Positions 46,094 through 55,687 of a stretch of DNA of 64,000 bases are shown in pieces (the stretch's first letter is position 1; each line of letters starts with the position of its first letter). The stretch covers positions 854,001-918,000 of the forward strand of contig NZ_JAWPMM010000001.1 of the NCBI RefSeq assembly GCF_033344935.1. Reading direction: 5' to 3'. Source of the DNA: Reichenbachiella sp. (GTDB lineage Bacteria; Bacteroidota; Bacteroidia; Cytophagales; Cyclobacteriaceae). A program made the translations under genes and the position numbers. The notes beneath the pieces were generated by a model. It did no database searches. It was not told the origin of the DNA and worked only from the letters and a program-made list of their open reading frames with translations.

Positions 46094-46852
46094 ATGACAA
46101 TAAAGAGTCAAAGCGTATTTTGGTTGTTTGTATATGTGGTACTCATTCTCTTGTACGGTAATTCGTTTGAGAGCTATTTGTACTCCATTTACTTTGTCAC
46201 TATCCTTTTTCCAGTAGTCATAGGGTCTGCCTACTTTTTCAATTTCTTTCTGGTCCCCAACTATCTGATGAAAGGGAGGAAAGGGAAGTTCATTCTCTAT
46301 TTTATATACCTTTTTATTATCTCCGTGCATATGGAGATCATCATGATTTTTCTGGCTTTTATCTATTTGGCTAATTATCAGGTGCAAGCCATGCATCCGT
46401 CCATTTTGGATGTGTCCAACCTGAGTGTGACTTTGTATGCTATCGTTTTTGCGCAGGGGTTCTTTTTGTTATATAAGAAATTTCAAAGCTCTAGATCGAA
46501 GATCGAAGAACTGGAAGGCGAACAAAAGAAAACAGAGCAAGGTGCTCTATTGGTTCGGGTCGATCGACAAAACCGAAAAGTCTCTCATTCTCAAATTTTA
46601 TATGTTGAGAGTCTTTCCGACTATGTCAAGATTCATACTAAAGAAAAGGATTCTCCTATCATCACCAAGGCAAAAATCAGTCAGATTGAAAAGGAGCTAC
46701 CCGAAGATTTTGTTAGAATTCATAGGTCATTTCTGGTCAATAGAAATGAGATCACAACTTTTAGCGCCGAGCATGTTCAGATTGCTGATGAAAAATTACC
46801 GATCAGTCGGACTTACAAACAAAGCGTGAAAGAGATTCTGAGCCAGTCTTAG
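46094..46852 (+). CDS. Membrane-bound LytTR-type regulator
   Basis: The protein has 252 residues. Four membrane segments (about 8 to 120) are followed by a short coiled segment (about 122 to 150) and a LytTR DNA-binding domain (about 155 to 250: ILYVESLSDYVKIHT, LPEDFVRIHRSFLVN). There is no kinase or receiver domain. The membrane part resembles LytS-like sensors in which the kinase has been replaced by the DNA-binding domain. It overlaps the end of the convergent DinB gene by 4 bases. Confidence 0.88.
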   Translation: MTIKSQSVFWLFVYVVLILLYGNSFESYLYSIYFVTILFPVVIGSAYFFNFFLVPNYLMKGRKGKFILYFIYLFIISVHMEIIMIFLAFIYLANYQVQAMHPSILDVSNLSVTLYAIVFAQGFFLLYKKFQSSRSKIEELEGEQKKTEQGALLVRVDRQNRKVSHSQILYVESLSDYVKIHTKEKDSPIITKAKISQIEKELPEDFVRIHRSFLVNRNEITTFSAEHVQIADEKLPISRTYKQSVKEILSQS

Positions 46853-47283
46853 ATTATCTGATTCAAATGATGATTCAAATGATCAATATAATCCTCCATT
46901 AAAAATTGTAATGTAGGCGTTTCATTCTTCACAGGAATGGTTTTTTGCAAATCAGTATCACCTAGATTTTTCCAAACGCGGGCGATTTGAAGGTTTAGTG
47001 ATTTCCAAAGCATTTTGACTGATTCCAAATCTTGATGCTCGTAATCGCTGGCTTTCACCCAAAAATTCTGATCGTACCAAATGTTTGTTTGATCCCCTTG
47101 TTTGATTCGGACAAATCGGTGGATATTGTTCATAGCAGAATCGGCTAGATGTCCCAATACCTCTTTTTTACTCCATTTTTCAGGAGCGGGTTTTTTGTTC
47201 CAAAGTTCGTCAGCTATGGATTCGAATTCTTGTAATGAATTCTCTATGATTTGAGTAAGTTGATTTGCTAATGTTTCGGTCAT
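46849..47283 (-). CDS. DinB-family protein
   Basis: The protein has 144 residues from the ATG at 47283; an ATG at 47343 would add 20 unrelated residues. It has the four-helix DinB pattern with metal histidines in KKEVLGHLADSAMNNIHRF and the C-terminal EDYIDHLNHHLNQI. Family members are often metal-dependent thiol transferases; the actual reaction is unknown. Confidence 0.82.
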   Translation of the reverse strand: MTETLANQLTQIIENSLQEFESIADELWNKKPAPEKWSKKEVLGHLADSAMNNIHRFVRIKQGDQTNIWYDQNFWVKASDYEHQDLESVKMLWKSLNLQIARVWKNLGDTDLQKTIPVKNETPTLQFLMEDYIDHLNHHLNQII

Positions 47284-47384
47284 GATTATTTGGTTTATGT
47301 TTTTCCAAAGATGACCCAACCCTGCGTTAAAATAGTATTCCATCCATGAAAGGATCGAATACTATCTAACAATATATTGCAAGT

Positions 47385-48098
47385 TTACTTTGGACTCATA
47401 AGCAATTGTTTCAGAGAAAATGCGTGGAAATAGTAGGCAATTGGAACTAATATCGCGGGCAAGAAGATGACCGGAAATTTCCCCACTTCAGTATTAGCTG
47501 GTTCATTCATAAACATTCGTAACGGTGTGGGCATGGACAATATGGCAATGATCAAAATATTGGCGAGCAGCAAAAGTCCAAATACATTCCAGGCAATAGC
47601 GAATTTTCTATTGAATCTACCTTTAGAAATGGCGAAGTAGGCAGCAAGTGGCGCAGTAAGTCCAACCAGAATATCAAAATTTTGGCCTTCAAAAGTCATC
47701 TGAACGGGAGTGACGCCAGAAAGTAACAACAGCCACAAAAGAATTTCTACAGGTACCCTAAACATTTGGATGTTAATCAAATATTGAGGAGGGATAGATT
47801 GTAGGATTTGCTTGGTTTGCTTGGCGCTCAATATAAAAATCAGTGCAATTGCCGGAACAACGATGAATAAAGCTGGCCTGGGAGGTAGGCTATCAAAATC
47901 TGAGGTGAAGCCTGACAGAGAAGCGATTGAAATTAGTACTATCCAAATGGTAAGTATTAACCAGTATTTCTTGAGTATTCGTTTACGCTCGGCTTCGTCA
48001 AAATTTCTAAGGCCAATCTTCAATCCTCTGTAAATCACTAGTAGGCAGACCGCAGAGAGAACAACAAAGAATATTTGAGCAAGGAGATAATAATTCAT
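47385..48098 (-). CDS. Seven-helix membrane protein
   Basis: The protein has 237 residues from the ATG at 48098. There are about seven membrane segments and short loops, with FTSDFDSLPPRPALFIVVPAI as a distinctive motif. The family is a conserved hypothetical in Bacteroidota as far as I can tell. It lies downstream of the AraC gene in the same direction, 64 bases away. Confidence 0.75.
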   Translation of the reverse strand: MNYYLLAQIFFVVLSAVCLLVIYRGLKIGLRNFDEAERKRILKKYWLILTIWIVLISIASLSGFTSDFDSLPPRPALFIVVPAIALIFILSAKQTKQILQSIPPQYLINIQMFRVPVEILLWLLLLSGVTPVQMTFEGQNFDILVGLTAPLAAYFAISKGRFNRKFAIAWNVFGLLLLANILIIAILSMPTPLRMFMNEPANTEVGKFPVIFLPAILVPIAYYFHAFSLKQLLMSPK

Positions 48099-48162
48099 GA
48101 CTTCTTGTTTTGTGATAATCAAAACTAGAAACTAAGTCTGATATCCAAGATGACCAAAATTG

Positions 48163-49086
48163 CTAATTACTCATGAATGACGAGGGCCGCCTGCCGGTGA
48201 GTTGCAACATCATTCTACTGAGTGAGCTTACGTTTTCAATACCAACTCGAAGAGCAACTAGATTAAGAGGTAATTGATTTTGTTTTATTAATTCGATAGC
48301 CTTTTGTAGTCGAATGTGTTTGATGTACTGATGCGGAGAAACCTTGAAAAGGGATTTGAAAACTCGCAAAAAGTGAAATTTAGAAAGCATGGCCACATCA
48401 GCCAGTTGGTCCAAAGTGATCGATCTATAGTAATAGGCATGAATAAAATCCACAGATAAATAGATTCGCTTTATCAATTCTGCTTTGGTGGAGGACCTTA
48501 CGCTTGATAGGTTATTAATTTGCCGTAGATGCTTTTCGTTTCCTACCAAAACATAGCTTAGCAGATCAAAAAGACTACTTTCCTTCTCTTCATTTCCGTA
48601 GGTGTTTTGTACTTGCTTGATGAGCACATTGAAATTACAATCTCTGAAATTGGACCTGATGGTTTTATTCCATTCCGGTGAGGGGGAGGAAATATCATCC
48701 AAGAGCTGATCATTAGATTTCGTCAGCGCATGTATGGTGTTTTGATAAAGCTTTTCACCAAAATGAATATTGAAGGTTTCAGTTGATCTTTTGTTATCAA
48801 TTACCAGATCATAGTGCTGACCTTGATTGCTAAATAAATAGGAGTCAGTATTGAGCTGGACAGTTTTATGGTCGCAAGTCACCTCACTGGTTCCGGATAT
48901 ATTTAGAAACAACGAAAAAGGGCCTTTGATATCCGTCCGTTCTGTCTGGTTGGTTTTTACATTCAAAATGGCTGTCGGCCAGCCGAAGTTGGGAAGAGGT
49001 TTGTTGTCCCAAGATCGCCTCTCAGAGAAGTTTTGTTGGATGGCTCTTTTAAGCCAATGGATATCTGGAAATTCTTTGAGAAGCAT
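48163..49086 (-). CDS. AraC-family transcriptional regulator
   Basis: The protein has 307 residues from the ATG at 49086; a TTG at 49149 is also in frame. The N-terminal cupin-like half is poorly recognisable (YLFSNQGQHYDLVID). The C-terminal half has the two AraC helix-turn-helix motifs (ITLDQLADVAMLSKFHFLRVFKSLF and VSPHQYIKHIRLQKAIELI). It is divergent from the membrane protein gene at 49153 and upstream of that at 47385, both plausible targets. Confidence 0.88.
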   Translation of the reverse strand: MLLKEFPDIHWLKRAIQQNFSERRSWDNKPLPNFGWPTAILNVKTNQTERTDIKGPFSLFLNISGTSEVTCDHKTVQLNTDSYLFSNQGQHYDLVIDNKRSTETFNIHFGEKLYQNTIHALTKSNDQLLDDISSPSPEWNKTIRSNFRDCNFNVLIKQVQNTYGNEEKESSLFDLLSYVLVGNEKHLRQINNLSSVRSSTKAELIKRIYLSVDFIHAYYYRSITLDQLADVAMLSKFHFLRVFKSLFKVSPHQYIKHIRLQKAIELIKQNQLPLNLVALRVGIENVSSLSRMMLQLTGRRPSSFMSN

Positions 49087-49152
49087 GAGCGCTAAGATAT
49101 TAGCATCTTTTACGTTAATTTTCCAAAAAGATCGGAATTTCAAAAACAATTT

Positions 49153-49662
49153 ATGGAACCACAGGAATATTTTGCCATTTTGCCACTGTTGATTTATGGT
49201 ATAGCCATTGCCGAGTTGGTTTCCCCATGGAGAAGCTTTTTTGAAGAAAAAAAGCCTTCAATTGCCTTCATCATTACAGGTATAATGATGCTAGAAGTGG
49301 CCTTCAATAATTTTTACCGGTTTTTTTCTTTCTTAGACAATACCTTTCATTCCTACTACATCTTCTTGGCGCATCTATTTTCACCGCTCATCTTTTTATT
49401 GGCTACCCATGTGTATACGCCGGAAAACAAGAAAAATTTAGATACCAGAGACTATTTTCATAAGAAGTTTAAGTTGCTCATGATTTTGTTGGCCATTTTT
49501 GTGACTTCTCACTTTGTCTATGATTTTACTTTTGATTTGAATTTTTATGCACGACTAATCACCATAGCTGTTTTGCTGATTGCTGCTTTTACTAGGTGGA
49601 TATGGATGGTATATATCCTTTTGGGAATAAGAATAATCTATATGGCTTTCTTTCTTACTTAA
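49153..49662 (+). CDS. Small integral membrane protein
   Basis: The protein has 169 residues with about five membrane segments and an acidic opening (MEPQEYFAILPLLIYGIAIAEL starts it). A Trp/Arg motif ends the protein (FTRWIWMVYILLGIRII). The family is not recognised. It is divergent from the AraC gene with 66 bases between, so regulation by that protein is likely. Its stop overlaps the convergent TRIC gene by 8 bases. Confidence 0.7.
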   Translation: MEPQEYFAILPLLIYGIAIAELVSPWRSFFEEKKPSIAFIITGIMMLEVAFNNFYRFFSFLDNTFHSYYIFLAHLFSPLIFLLATHVYTPENKKNLDTRDYFHKKFKLLMILLAIFVTSHFVYDFTFDLNFYARLITIAVLLIAAFTRWIWMVYILLGIRIIYMAFFLT

Positions 49663-50257
49663 TACCTGGTAGTCCCCAACCTCTTTTTACTGCAAGAATT
49701 CTAATAGCCATGACTACTACAATCGCAATCCATAAAGACCAGCTGTCCGGAAGCGTTGTAAAAGTCAGACCATAATAAAGTGCAGCGCCTGCTAGACAGG
49801 CTGTGGCATAGATTTCTTTTCTGAAAATCAGAGGCACTCTATTGGAAAGAACATCTCTGAGCACACCTCCAAAAACCGCAGATACCGCGCCCATCATGAT
49901 GGCAATCGCTGGAGAAAGTCCATAAGACAGCGTTTTTTGCATGCCCAGCACAGCAAAGAGTCCAATGCCTATGGTATCAAACAAAAACATGGTGCGAGTA
50001 AGTTTCACAATCCATTTCTTGAAAAAGTAGCTGAAGAACAAGGCGGCCAACACGGTGTATAAATAGTTAGGATCTAGGAGCCATCCTACGGGTTGGCTAC
50101 CGATCAAAATATCGCGCAAGGTTCCTCCACCCAAAGCCGTAATAAGCGCAATAACTGCCGACCCAAAGGCATCCATTTTTTTCTCAGAGGCCGTAATAGC
50201 GCCAGATATCGCAAATACGAAAGTACCAATAATATTGAGTGTGTATATCAGATCCAT
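49655..50257 (-). CDS. TRIC-type channel / UPF0126 family protein
   Basis: The protein has 200 residues, with two repeated UPF0126 units of three membrane helices each. The glycine-rich motifs ALGGGTLRDILIG and VFGGVLRDVLSNRVP are the family hallmark. Prokaryotic TRIC homologues form cation channels. It is followed by nothing obvious in its operon; the adenine deaminase gene lies upstream in the same direction, 15 bases away. Confidence 0.9.
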   Translation of the reverse strand: MDLIYTLNIIGTFVFAISGAITASEKKMDAFGSAVIALITALGGGTLRDILIGSQPVGWLLDPNYLYTVLAALFFSYFFKKWIVKLTRTMFLFDTIGIGLFAVLGMQKTLSYGLSPAIAIMMGAVSAVFGGVLRDVLSNRVPLIFRKEIYATACLAGAALYYGLTFTTLPDSWSLWIAIVVVMAIRILAVKRGWGLPGIK

Positions 50258-50272
50258 ATGGCGAAGTTATAC

Positions 50273-51898
50273 TTAGTCCACAAAAACATCGATAAACTTG
50301 AAGGTCTCTCCATCAAAAAAGCCAAGGTCACTCATCTTAGCTTTTGGGATGACTAAGAGTGCCATAAAGGACAGGGTCATAAAAGGTGAGTTCAGTGGTG
50401 AATCTAGGGTTTTGGAAAAAGCATCGATTTTGCTATAAGCCTCAGCCACTTCATAGCCATCTTTTTCAGACATGATGCCGGCTACAGGCAATTCGAGTAA
50501 CTGCTCTTGTCCATTACCTACTGCCGATACGCCTCCCTTGGCTTTGATGATAAGGTTGACTGCTTGGGCGATCGATTCATCATCCACACCGACAGCAATG
50601 ATGTTATGTGAATCGTGGCCGACAGAGGAGGCAATGGCTCCTTTCTTCAGTCCAATATTTTTGATATAGCCAACGGCCGGAGATGCTTCCTTGTAGCGGT
50701 TGACGACTGTGACTTTCAAAATGTCCTCTTCCGTATTTGTTTGGTTTGGGTTGTTGATCAAGGAACTGTCGAAAAAAAGCAAATTTGTGATGAGCTGACC
50801 ATCCAGGGCCTCCATGACTTGCACTTTGTTCCCTTTAATATCTATTTTGAATTGCTCGGCAGTTTTTGGTTGACAATCAAAGTTGTTGATGATTTTATTC
50901 TCGACTTTGGGGATATGAGAGTCACCGTTTTCAGCTACTAATTCTCCGTTGATCCAAGTCTGTAAAATATTGAAATCATCAGTGTTGTCAATAACGATGA
51001 AATCGGCTGGGTCGTTTTCTTTCAGCAATCCAATATTCATGTTGTAATGCTCCACCGGGTTGATGCAGGCCGCTTGCAATACTTTGTATAAATCATTGCC
51101 TTTGGCCAAAGCTCTTTTAACCAACAGGTTAATGTGCCCTTCCACTAAGTTGTCAGGATGTTTGTCATCCGAGCAAAACATAATTCGTTCATAGTTTTTA
51201 TCCAATAGCGGAATGAGTGCCTCGAAGTTTTTGGCTGCGCTGCCTTCACGAATTAGAATTTTCATTCCACAATCCAATTTGTCTTGTGCTTCTTCGATGG
51301 TAAAGCATTCATGATCGGTACTGATACCAGCAGTCGCATAGTTTTTGGCTTGTTCGCCTTTTAGTCCAGGGGCATGTCCGTCTACCGGTTTTCCCAAGCT
51401 TTTGGCCTTTTCGATTTTAGCCAATACGGTTTCATCATTAAATAAGACGCCCGGCCAATTCATCATTTCGGCCAAGTAATTGATTTCGGGTTTTTTTAGG
51501 AGGTATTCTACATCTTCTATATTGATTTCAGCTCCCGCCGTTTCAAAAGTTGTAGCTGGTACACAGGATGGCGCACCAAAGTGGAATTTGAAGTTGATCT
51601 GCTTTCCATTCTCAATCATATATTCCACACCTTCAACCCCGAGCACATTGCCAATTTCGTGTGGATCTGATATGGTACCCACTGTGCCATGCACGACTGC
51701 CAATCGGCCAAACTCAGACGGCACCAACATAGAACTTTCCACATGTACATGTGCATCTACAAAACCAGGCAGGAGGTATTGATCTGGTGCTTCTTCTTTT
51801 TTTTCAATTTTTTGAATAATGCCTTTTTCGAAGTGTACAGTGGCAGGATAAATCTGGCGGTTAGGAATATCAATCAGTTGACCTGATACTTGGCTCAT
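50273..51898 (-). CDS. ade: Adenine deaminase
   Basis: The protein has 541 residues, typical of the Ade amidohydrolase family. Metal ligands are visible in DAHVHVESSMLVPSEF, plus the segments GTVGTISDPHEIGNV, FCSDDKHPDNL and SVGHDSHNI. It converts adenine to hypoxanthine for purine salvage. It is the probable first gene of a pair with the UPF0126 gene. Confidence 0.95.
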   Translation of the reverse strand: MSQVSGQLIDIPNRQIYPATVHFEKGIIQKIEKKEEAPDQYLLPGFVDAHVHVESSMLVPSEFGRLAVVHGTVGTISDPHEIGNVLGVEGVEYMIENGKQINFKFHFGAPSCVPATTFETAGAEINIEDVEYLLKKPEINYLAEMMNWPGVLFNDETVLAKIEKAKSLGKPVDGHAPGLKGEQAKNYATAGISTDHECFTIEEAQDKLDCGMKILIREGSAAKNFEALIPLLDKNYERIMFCSDDKHPDNLVEGHINLLVKRALAKGNDLYKVLQAACINPVEHYNMNIGLLKENDPADFIVIDNTDDFNILQTWINGELVAENGDSHIPKVENKIINNFDCQPKTAEQFKIDIKGNKVQVMEALDGQLITNLLFFDSSLINNPNQTNTEEDILKVTVVNRYKEASPAVGYIKNIGLKKGAIASSVGHDSHNIIAVGVDDESIAQAVNLIIKAKGGVSAVGNGQEQLLELPVAGIMSEKDGYEVAEAYSKIDAFSKTLDSPLNSPFMTLSFMALLVIPKAKMSDLGFFDGETFKFIDVFVD

Positions 51899-51968
51899 AT
51901 TGCTTTCTATTATTTTATGAATGAAGTTAATCAGAATTGATTCATTGGAGCAATAAATCCTTAAACCA

Positions 51969-52000
51969 TTGAATCAATAAACCTCAGTTGTATATTTTTG
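51969..52000 (+). promoter_or_regulatory. Probable promoter of nadC
   Basis: TATTTTTG (51993-52000) fits TAnnTTTG, with TTGA at 51969-51972, 20 bases upstream. It lies 34 bases before the nadC ATG. Confidence 0.45.
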
Positions 52001-52034
52001 CGCCTCGCAGCAGCCGAAAACTCTAATTTCAATA

Positions 52035-52895
52035 ATGAAGATTAAGTATCTGACCAAAAAGGCCATATTTAAGTTTATTGACTCCGCCCTCAAAGAGGAT
52101 ATAGGGGATGGGGATCATAGTACGCTGGCAGCGATTCCTGAGGACTTACAGCAAGAAGCCAGATTGCTCATCAAAAGCGATGGTGTAATTGCAGGCTTGC
52201 AGTTGGCCGAATGGATCTTCAAGAGATTTGATCCGGAGTTGGAGGTTACCAAGCTCAAACAGGATGGAGATGTAGTTTCAGAAGGCGAAGTTGGATTGAC
52301 TGTAAAGGGTAAAGCCCGATCCATTTTGTCTACTGAAAGATTGGTGCTCAATTGTCTGCAGCGAATGAGTGGAATTGCCACCTATACTCGCGAATTGGCT
52401 GACATGATCAAGCATACACATGCACAACTATTAGACACCAGGAAAACGGGACCTAATTTTCGTATATGTGAAAAGTGGGCAGTCAAGATAGGAGGAGGAG
52501 AAAACCACCGATTCGGTCTGTACGACATGATTATGCTCAAAGATAATCATGTGGATTATGCAGGAGGTATCAAAGCGGCAGTTCAGCGAACAAAAAAATA
52601 CCTAGTTGACAACGACAAGGATTTGAAAATAGAAGTAGAGACGAGAAATCTAGATGAAGTACGCGACGCTATAGAAGTAGGTGGTATCGATGTGATCATG
52701 CTAGATAATATGTTGCCTTCCACCATGAGAGAAGCGATCCAACTAATTGGTGGAAAGTGTAAGACTGAGGCATCAGGAGGGATCACAGAGAAAAACATAA
52801 AAGAAATGGCAGAGACCGGTGTGGACTATATTTCTATAGGCGCACTGACGCACTCTTATGCCAGTTTAGATATTAGTTTGAAAGCAATAAAATAA
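52035..52895 (+). CDS. nadC: Nicotinate-nucleotide pyrophosphorylase (quinolinate phosphoribosyltransferase)
   Basis: The protein has 286 residues. The family motifs are clear: KEDIGDGDHSTLA, LNCLQRMSGIATYT, LDTRKTGPNFR, the Lys/His region MIMLKDNHV, VETRNLDEV, IMLDNM and EASGGI. It makes nicotinate mononucleotide from quinolinate in NAD synthesis. It is followed closely by the YcxB-like gene, so both probably share a transcript and terminator at 53395. Confidence 0.96.
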   Translation: MKIKYLTKKAIFKFIDSALKEDIGDGDHSTLAAIPEDLQQEARLLIKSDGVIAGLQLAEWIFKRFDPELEVTKLKQDGDVVSEGEVGLTVKGKARSILSTERLVLNCLQRMSGIATYTRELADMIKHTHAQLLDTRKTGPNFRICEKWAVKIGGGENHRFGLYDMIMLKDNHVDYAGGIKAAVQRTKKYLVDNDKDLKIEVETRNLDEVRDAIEVGGIDVIMLDNMLPSTMREAIQLIGGKCKTEASGGITEKNIKEMAETGVDYISIGALTHSYASLDISLKAIK

Positions 52896-52897
52896 TA

Positions 52898-53374
52898 ATG
52901 AACGTAAAGACTAAGAAATATCAAATGACCACAGGGACGTATGTGAAGTTGGCATTTGGCAATTTGATTAAAGATCAATGGTGGGTGATTTTAATTTATT
53001 TGGCGATTTGTGCTGGATATTTTTGGATTCCTAATCATTGGTGGATTACGGGAGCCAGTATCGCTCTGTCGTTATACCTTTTGTTTTGGTTGATCCAGTT
53101 TGCTGGAATCTCACAGTTAGAGCAAGGCAAGTTTATGTTTGAGAAGTTGAGTTATGAAATCAATAGTCAGCAGATTTTGATCAAACTAAATAGCAAGCAA
53201 GGTATGCCTATGAAGTGGGACAATATCAAGAGAGCCGTAGCTGGAAAAGATCACTTCCTATTAACGATCAACAAAGCGCAGCATGTGCATTTACCCCACA
53301 GAATTTTCAACTCTAACAACGAGATCAAATTCGTAGAGACTATTCTGAAAAGAAAAGGATACATCAAGGAGTAG
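52898..53374 (+). CDS. YcxB-like membrane protein
   Basis: The protein has 158 residues. Two N-terminal membrane segments (about 28 to 45 and 50 to 70) are followed by a cytoplasmic PH-like domain with WDNIKRAVAGKDHFLL and HLPHRIF, the pattern of YcxB-like proteins. The function is unknown. It starts 2 bases after nadC ends, so the two are translationally linked. Confidence 0.75.
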   Translation: MNVKTKKYQMTTGTYVKLAFGNLIKDQWWVILIYLAICAGYFWIPNHWWITGASIALSLYLLFWLIQFAGISQLEQGKFMFEKLSYEINSQQILIKLNSKQGMPMKWDNIKRAVAGKDHFLLTINKAQHVHLPHRIFNSNNEIKFVETILKRKGYIKE

Positions 53375-53394
53375 TAGCTGATGAGGAGAATTTT

Positions 53395-53427
53395 AAGCCA
53401 TCTTGATTTATCGGGATGGCTTTTTTT
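53395..53427 (+). terminator. Terminator after nadC and the YcxB-like gene
   Basis: AAGCCATC and GATGGCTT form an 8-bp stem with a 12-base loop, followed by TTTTTTT. It lies 20 bases after the YcxB-like stop. Confidence 0.82.
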
Positions 53428-53476
53428 GTTGTTTGTCATTTCTGGTGAAAGGAGAAATCTCTAATTTCACAAACTC

Positions 53477-53959
53477 GTGCAAGAACCCAAAAAACCAAAA
53501 CGCCACACCCCAAAAGAAGCCAAACTCAAGGCTGCTAACTTCTGTGCATACCAAGAACGTTCGCAGAAGGAAGTTCGCAATAAATTGTACGATTTGGGGC
53601 TTTACCCAGATGAAGTCGAGGATGTATTGACAGATCTCATCATGGATAATTTTATCAATGAAGAGCGTTTCGCTAAAGCGTACATTGGCGGGAAGTTTAG
53701 AGTGAAAAAGTGGGGACGAAAGAAAATCCTTATAGGCTTAGCTCCGCATAAATTATCTCCTTACTGTATCAAAAAAGGGTTAGAGGAAATAGACGAAGAG
53801 GATTACATTCAAGCCCTGGAAGAGTTAGTTGAGAAAAAGGTGAATGCTGTGAGTGAAGCCGACCTATTCAAGAAGAGAAATAAAGTGGCCACTTATGCCA
53901 TGTATCGTGGCTTTGAGTCTGATTTGGTTTGGGAAGTCGTCAAACGATTGGTGGTTTGA
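53477..53959 (+). CDS. recX: Regulatory protein RecX
   Basis: The protein has 160 residues from a GTG start. It shows the repeated three-helix RecX modules (AANFCAYQERSQKEVRNKLYDLG, DVLTDLIMDNFINEERFAKAYI, and the Arg/Lys-rich turn KWGRKKILIGL). RecX binds RecA filaments and limits their activity. The recA gene is not adjacent. No ATG start is available close by, so GTG is accepted. Confidence 0.9.
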   Translation: MQEPKKPKRHTPKEAKLKAANFCAYQERSQKEVRNKLYDLGLYPDEVEDVLTDLIMDNFINEERFAKAYIGGKFRVKKWGRKKILIGLAPHKLSPYCIKKGLEEIDEEDYIQALEELVEKKVNAVSEADLFKKRNKVATYAMYRGFESDLVWEVVKRLVV

Positions 53960-54055
53960 ACTTTTGAATTTAAAAAGAAGTTAAGTCAAGAACTGAACGC
54001 CACAAATGTGGACTATTTATTATATTGACAAACCTAAAACTCAAGTCATAGCTCA

Positions 54056-54574
54056 ATGGATATCATACCAGCATCGCAAAGGATTTTAGACCAGCTAACC
54101 CACCTGCTGGAAAACCTGACCAATGATGAATACAGCAAGACTCTAGCTGTTCTTCACGACAACTCCATCGGACAGCACATGCGTCACACCTTGGAGTTTT
54201 TCATCTGCCTTACCACAGGGCTGACCTCAGGTGTTGTGAATTATGACGAGAGGGAAAGAGATGTATTTTTGGAAAGCAATACACTAGAAGCGTTGACCAT
54301 CATAGCCAAGCTAAAAGAAACTTTGGATGAGATCAAAAAAAATCAACCGCTAAAGCTATTGCAACAAGGCTATGACGTTGGTTCAGACAAAATATATGAG
54401 GTAGAAAGCAATCTCTACCGTGAGCTGATCTATAATATTGAACATGCAGTCCATCACATGGCGCTGATGAAAATTGGGCTAAGGGAAGTCAAGCCTGAGC
54501 TTGAATTACCTAAAGATTTCGGTGTGGCTAGTTCGACCATCAAATTTCGTCAGTCCCAGCAAGCCAACGCCTAA
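54056..54574 (+). CDS. DinB-like metal-binding four-helix protein
   Basis: The protein has 172 residues. It has the DinB fold pattern with candidate metal histidines in IGQHMRHTLEFF and NIEHAVHHMALMKIG. The N-terminus matches proteins annotated as DinB-superfamily. It is 9 bases before the ATP-grasp gene and runs the same way, and so probably shares that operon. The chemistry is unknown. Confidence 0.75.
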   Translation: MDIIPASQRILDQLTHLLENLTNDEYSKTLAVLHDNSIGQHMRHTLEFFICLTTGLTSGVVNYDERERDVFLESNTLEALTIIAKLKETLDEIKKNQPLKLLQQGYDVGSDKIYEVESNLYRELIYNIEHAVHHMALMKIGLREVKPELELPKDFGVASSTIKFRQSQQANA

Positions 54575-54583
54575 GTATCTAAC

Positions 54584-55687
54584 ATGAACATCGCGGTAGA
54601 AACAGAAAATCAGATTCAGGAGCCGGTACAGGAAAAAACGCTCTATGAAAAGCTGAGCACCAGTGTGGTCTGGGCAAAGATATTTCGTTGGGAGTTTTGG
54701 CCGTTCTCTGTCTTTTACTTTCCGATCATGTTTTATTGGGCTTGGCTTTCGCTGAAAACCCGATCGTTTTTCTTTTTTACAGCGGCTAATCCAACGATTG
54801 AGTTTGGAGGGATGTTGGGTGAATCCAAACACAAAATTTTCAACCTGATTCCTGGTCAATTCATTCCCAAAACTTACAAATTGAATCCATCGGTAGATCA
54901 GGAAAGTTTCCTGGAAAGACTGAAACTGGAAGGGCTGGATTATCCTTTTATTGTGAAGCCGGATATCGGTGAACGAGGCTGGATGGTAGAAATAATCAAA
55001 ACAGAAAAAGAATTGGCAGCCTATCTTAATCGTGTGCAGGTTGATTTTCTCGTGCAGGAATATGTACCGTATGAGGTAGAATTGGGGATTTTTTATTACC
55101 GCTATCCCAATTGCGATCATGGCACGGTGAGCTCTATCGTAATGAAAGATATGCTAAGTGTAACCGGGGATGGTGAAAGAAATATAGAGTCTCTGATGTA
55201 TGATGATGCTCGTGCTAAAATGCATATTGAAGATTTTAGAATTAAAAAACCAGAGTTGTTAGAGCGAATACCAGCTTTTGGTGAAAAAGTTGAAATCAAC
55301 TCAATCGGCAATCACAGCCGCGGCACCACCTTCCTGAATGGCAATCACCTGATCAACGAACGATTGATCAAAGTCATTGAAAAAGTAAGTAGTCAGATTG
55401 ATGGCTTCTATTTTGGGAGATATGACTTGAGATGCAGATCTGTCGAAGACCTATATCAAGGCAACCACTTCAAAATTCTGGAACTGAATGGTGCTGGTGC
55501 CGAGCCTGCACATATCTATCAGCCTGGATTTTCATTGATTCAAGCCTACAAGGATATCATCCATCATTTAAAAGTTTTGGCAGATATTTCCATGCTCAAC
55601 AAGAAAAAAGGAATTCCTTATTACAGCTTTCGCCAAGGCTTGAAGGAAATCAAGAAAATCAAAAAATACAATCAGCAAAAGAATTGA
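54584..55687 (+). CDS. ATP-grasp (D-Ala-D-Ala ligase-like) protein
   Basis: The protein has 367 residues. A Trp/Phe-rich stretch near residues 35 to 70 may be membrane-associated. The ATP-grasp fold shows PFIVKPDIGERGWMVEII (nucleotide-binding Lys), FLVQEYVPYEVELGIFYY, and the late metal ligands in FGRYDLRCRS and KILELNGAGAEPAH. Such enzymes join an acyl group to an amine using ATP. Genes next to it encode a DinB-like protein and a LysE exporter, whose start overlaps its stop by one base. Confidence 0.82.
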   Translation: MNIAVETENQIQEPVQEKTLYEKLSTSVVWAKIFRWEFWPFSVFYFPIMFYWAWLSLKTRSFFFFTAANPTIEFGGMLGESKHKIFNLIPGQFIPKTYKLNPSVDQESFLERLKLEGLDYPFIVKPDIGERGWMVEIIKTEKELAAYLNRVQVDFLVQEYVPYEVELGIFYYRYPNCDHGTVSSIVMKDMLSVTGDGERNIESLMYDDARAKMHIEDFRIKKPELLERIPAFGEKVEINSIGNHSRGTTFLNGNHLINERLIKVIEKVSSQIDGFYFGRYDLRCRSVEDLYQGNHFKILELNGAGAEPAHIYQPGFSLIQAYKDIIHHLKVLADISMLNKKKGIPYYSFRQGLKEIKKIKKYNQQKN

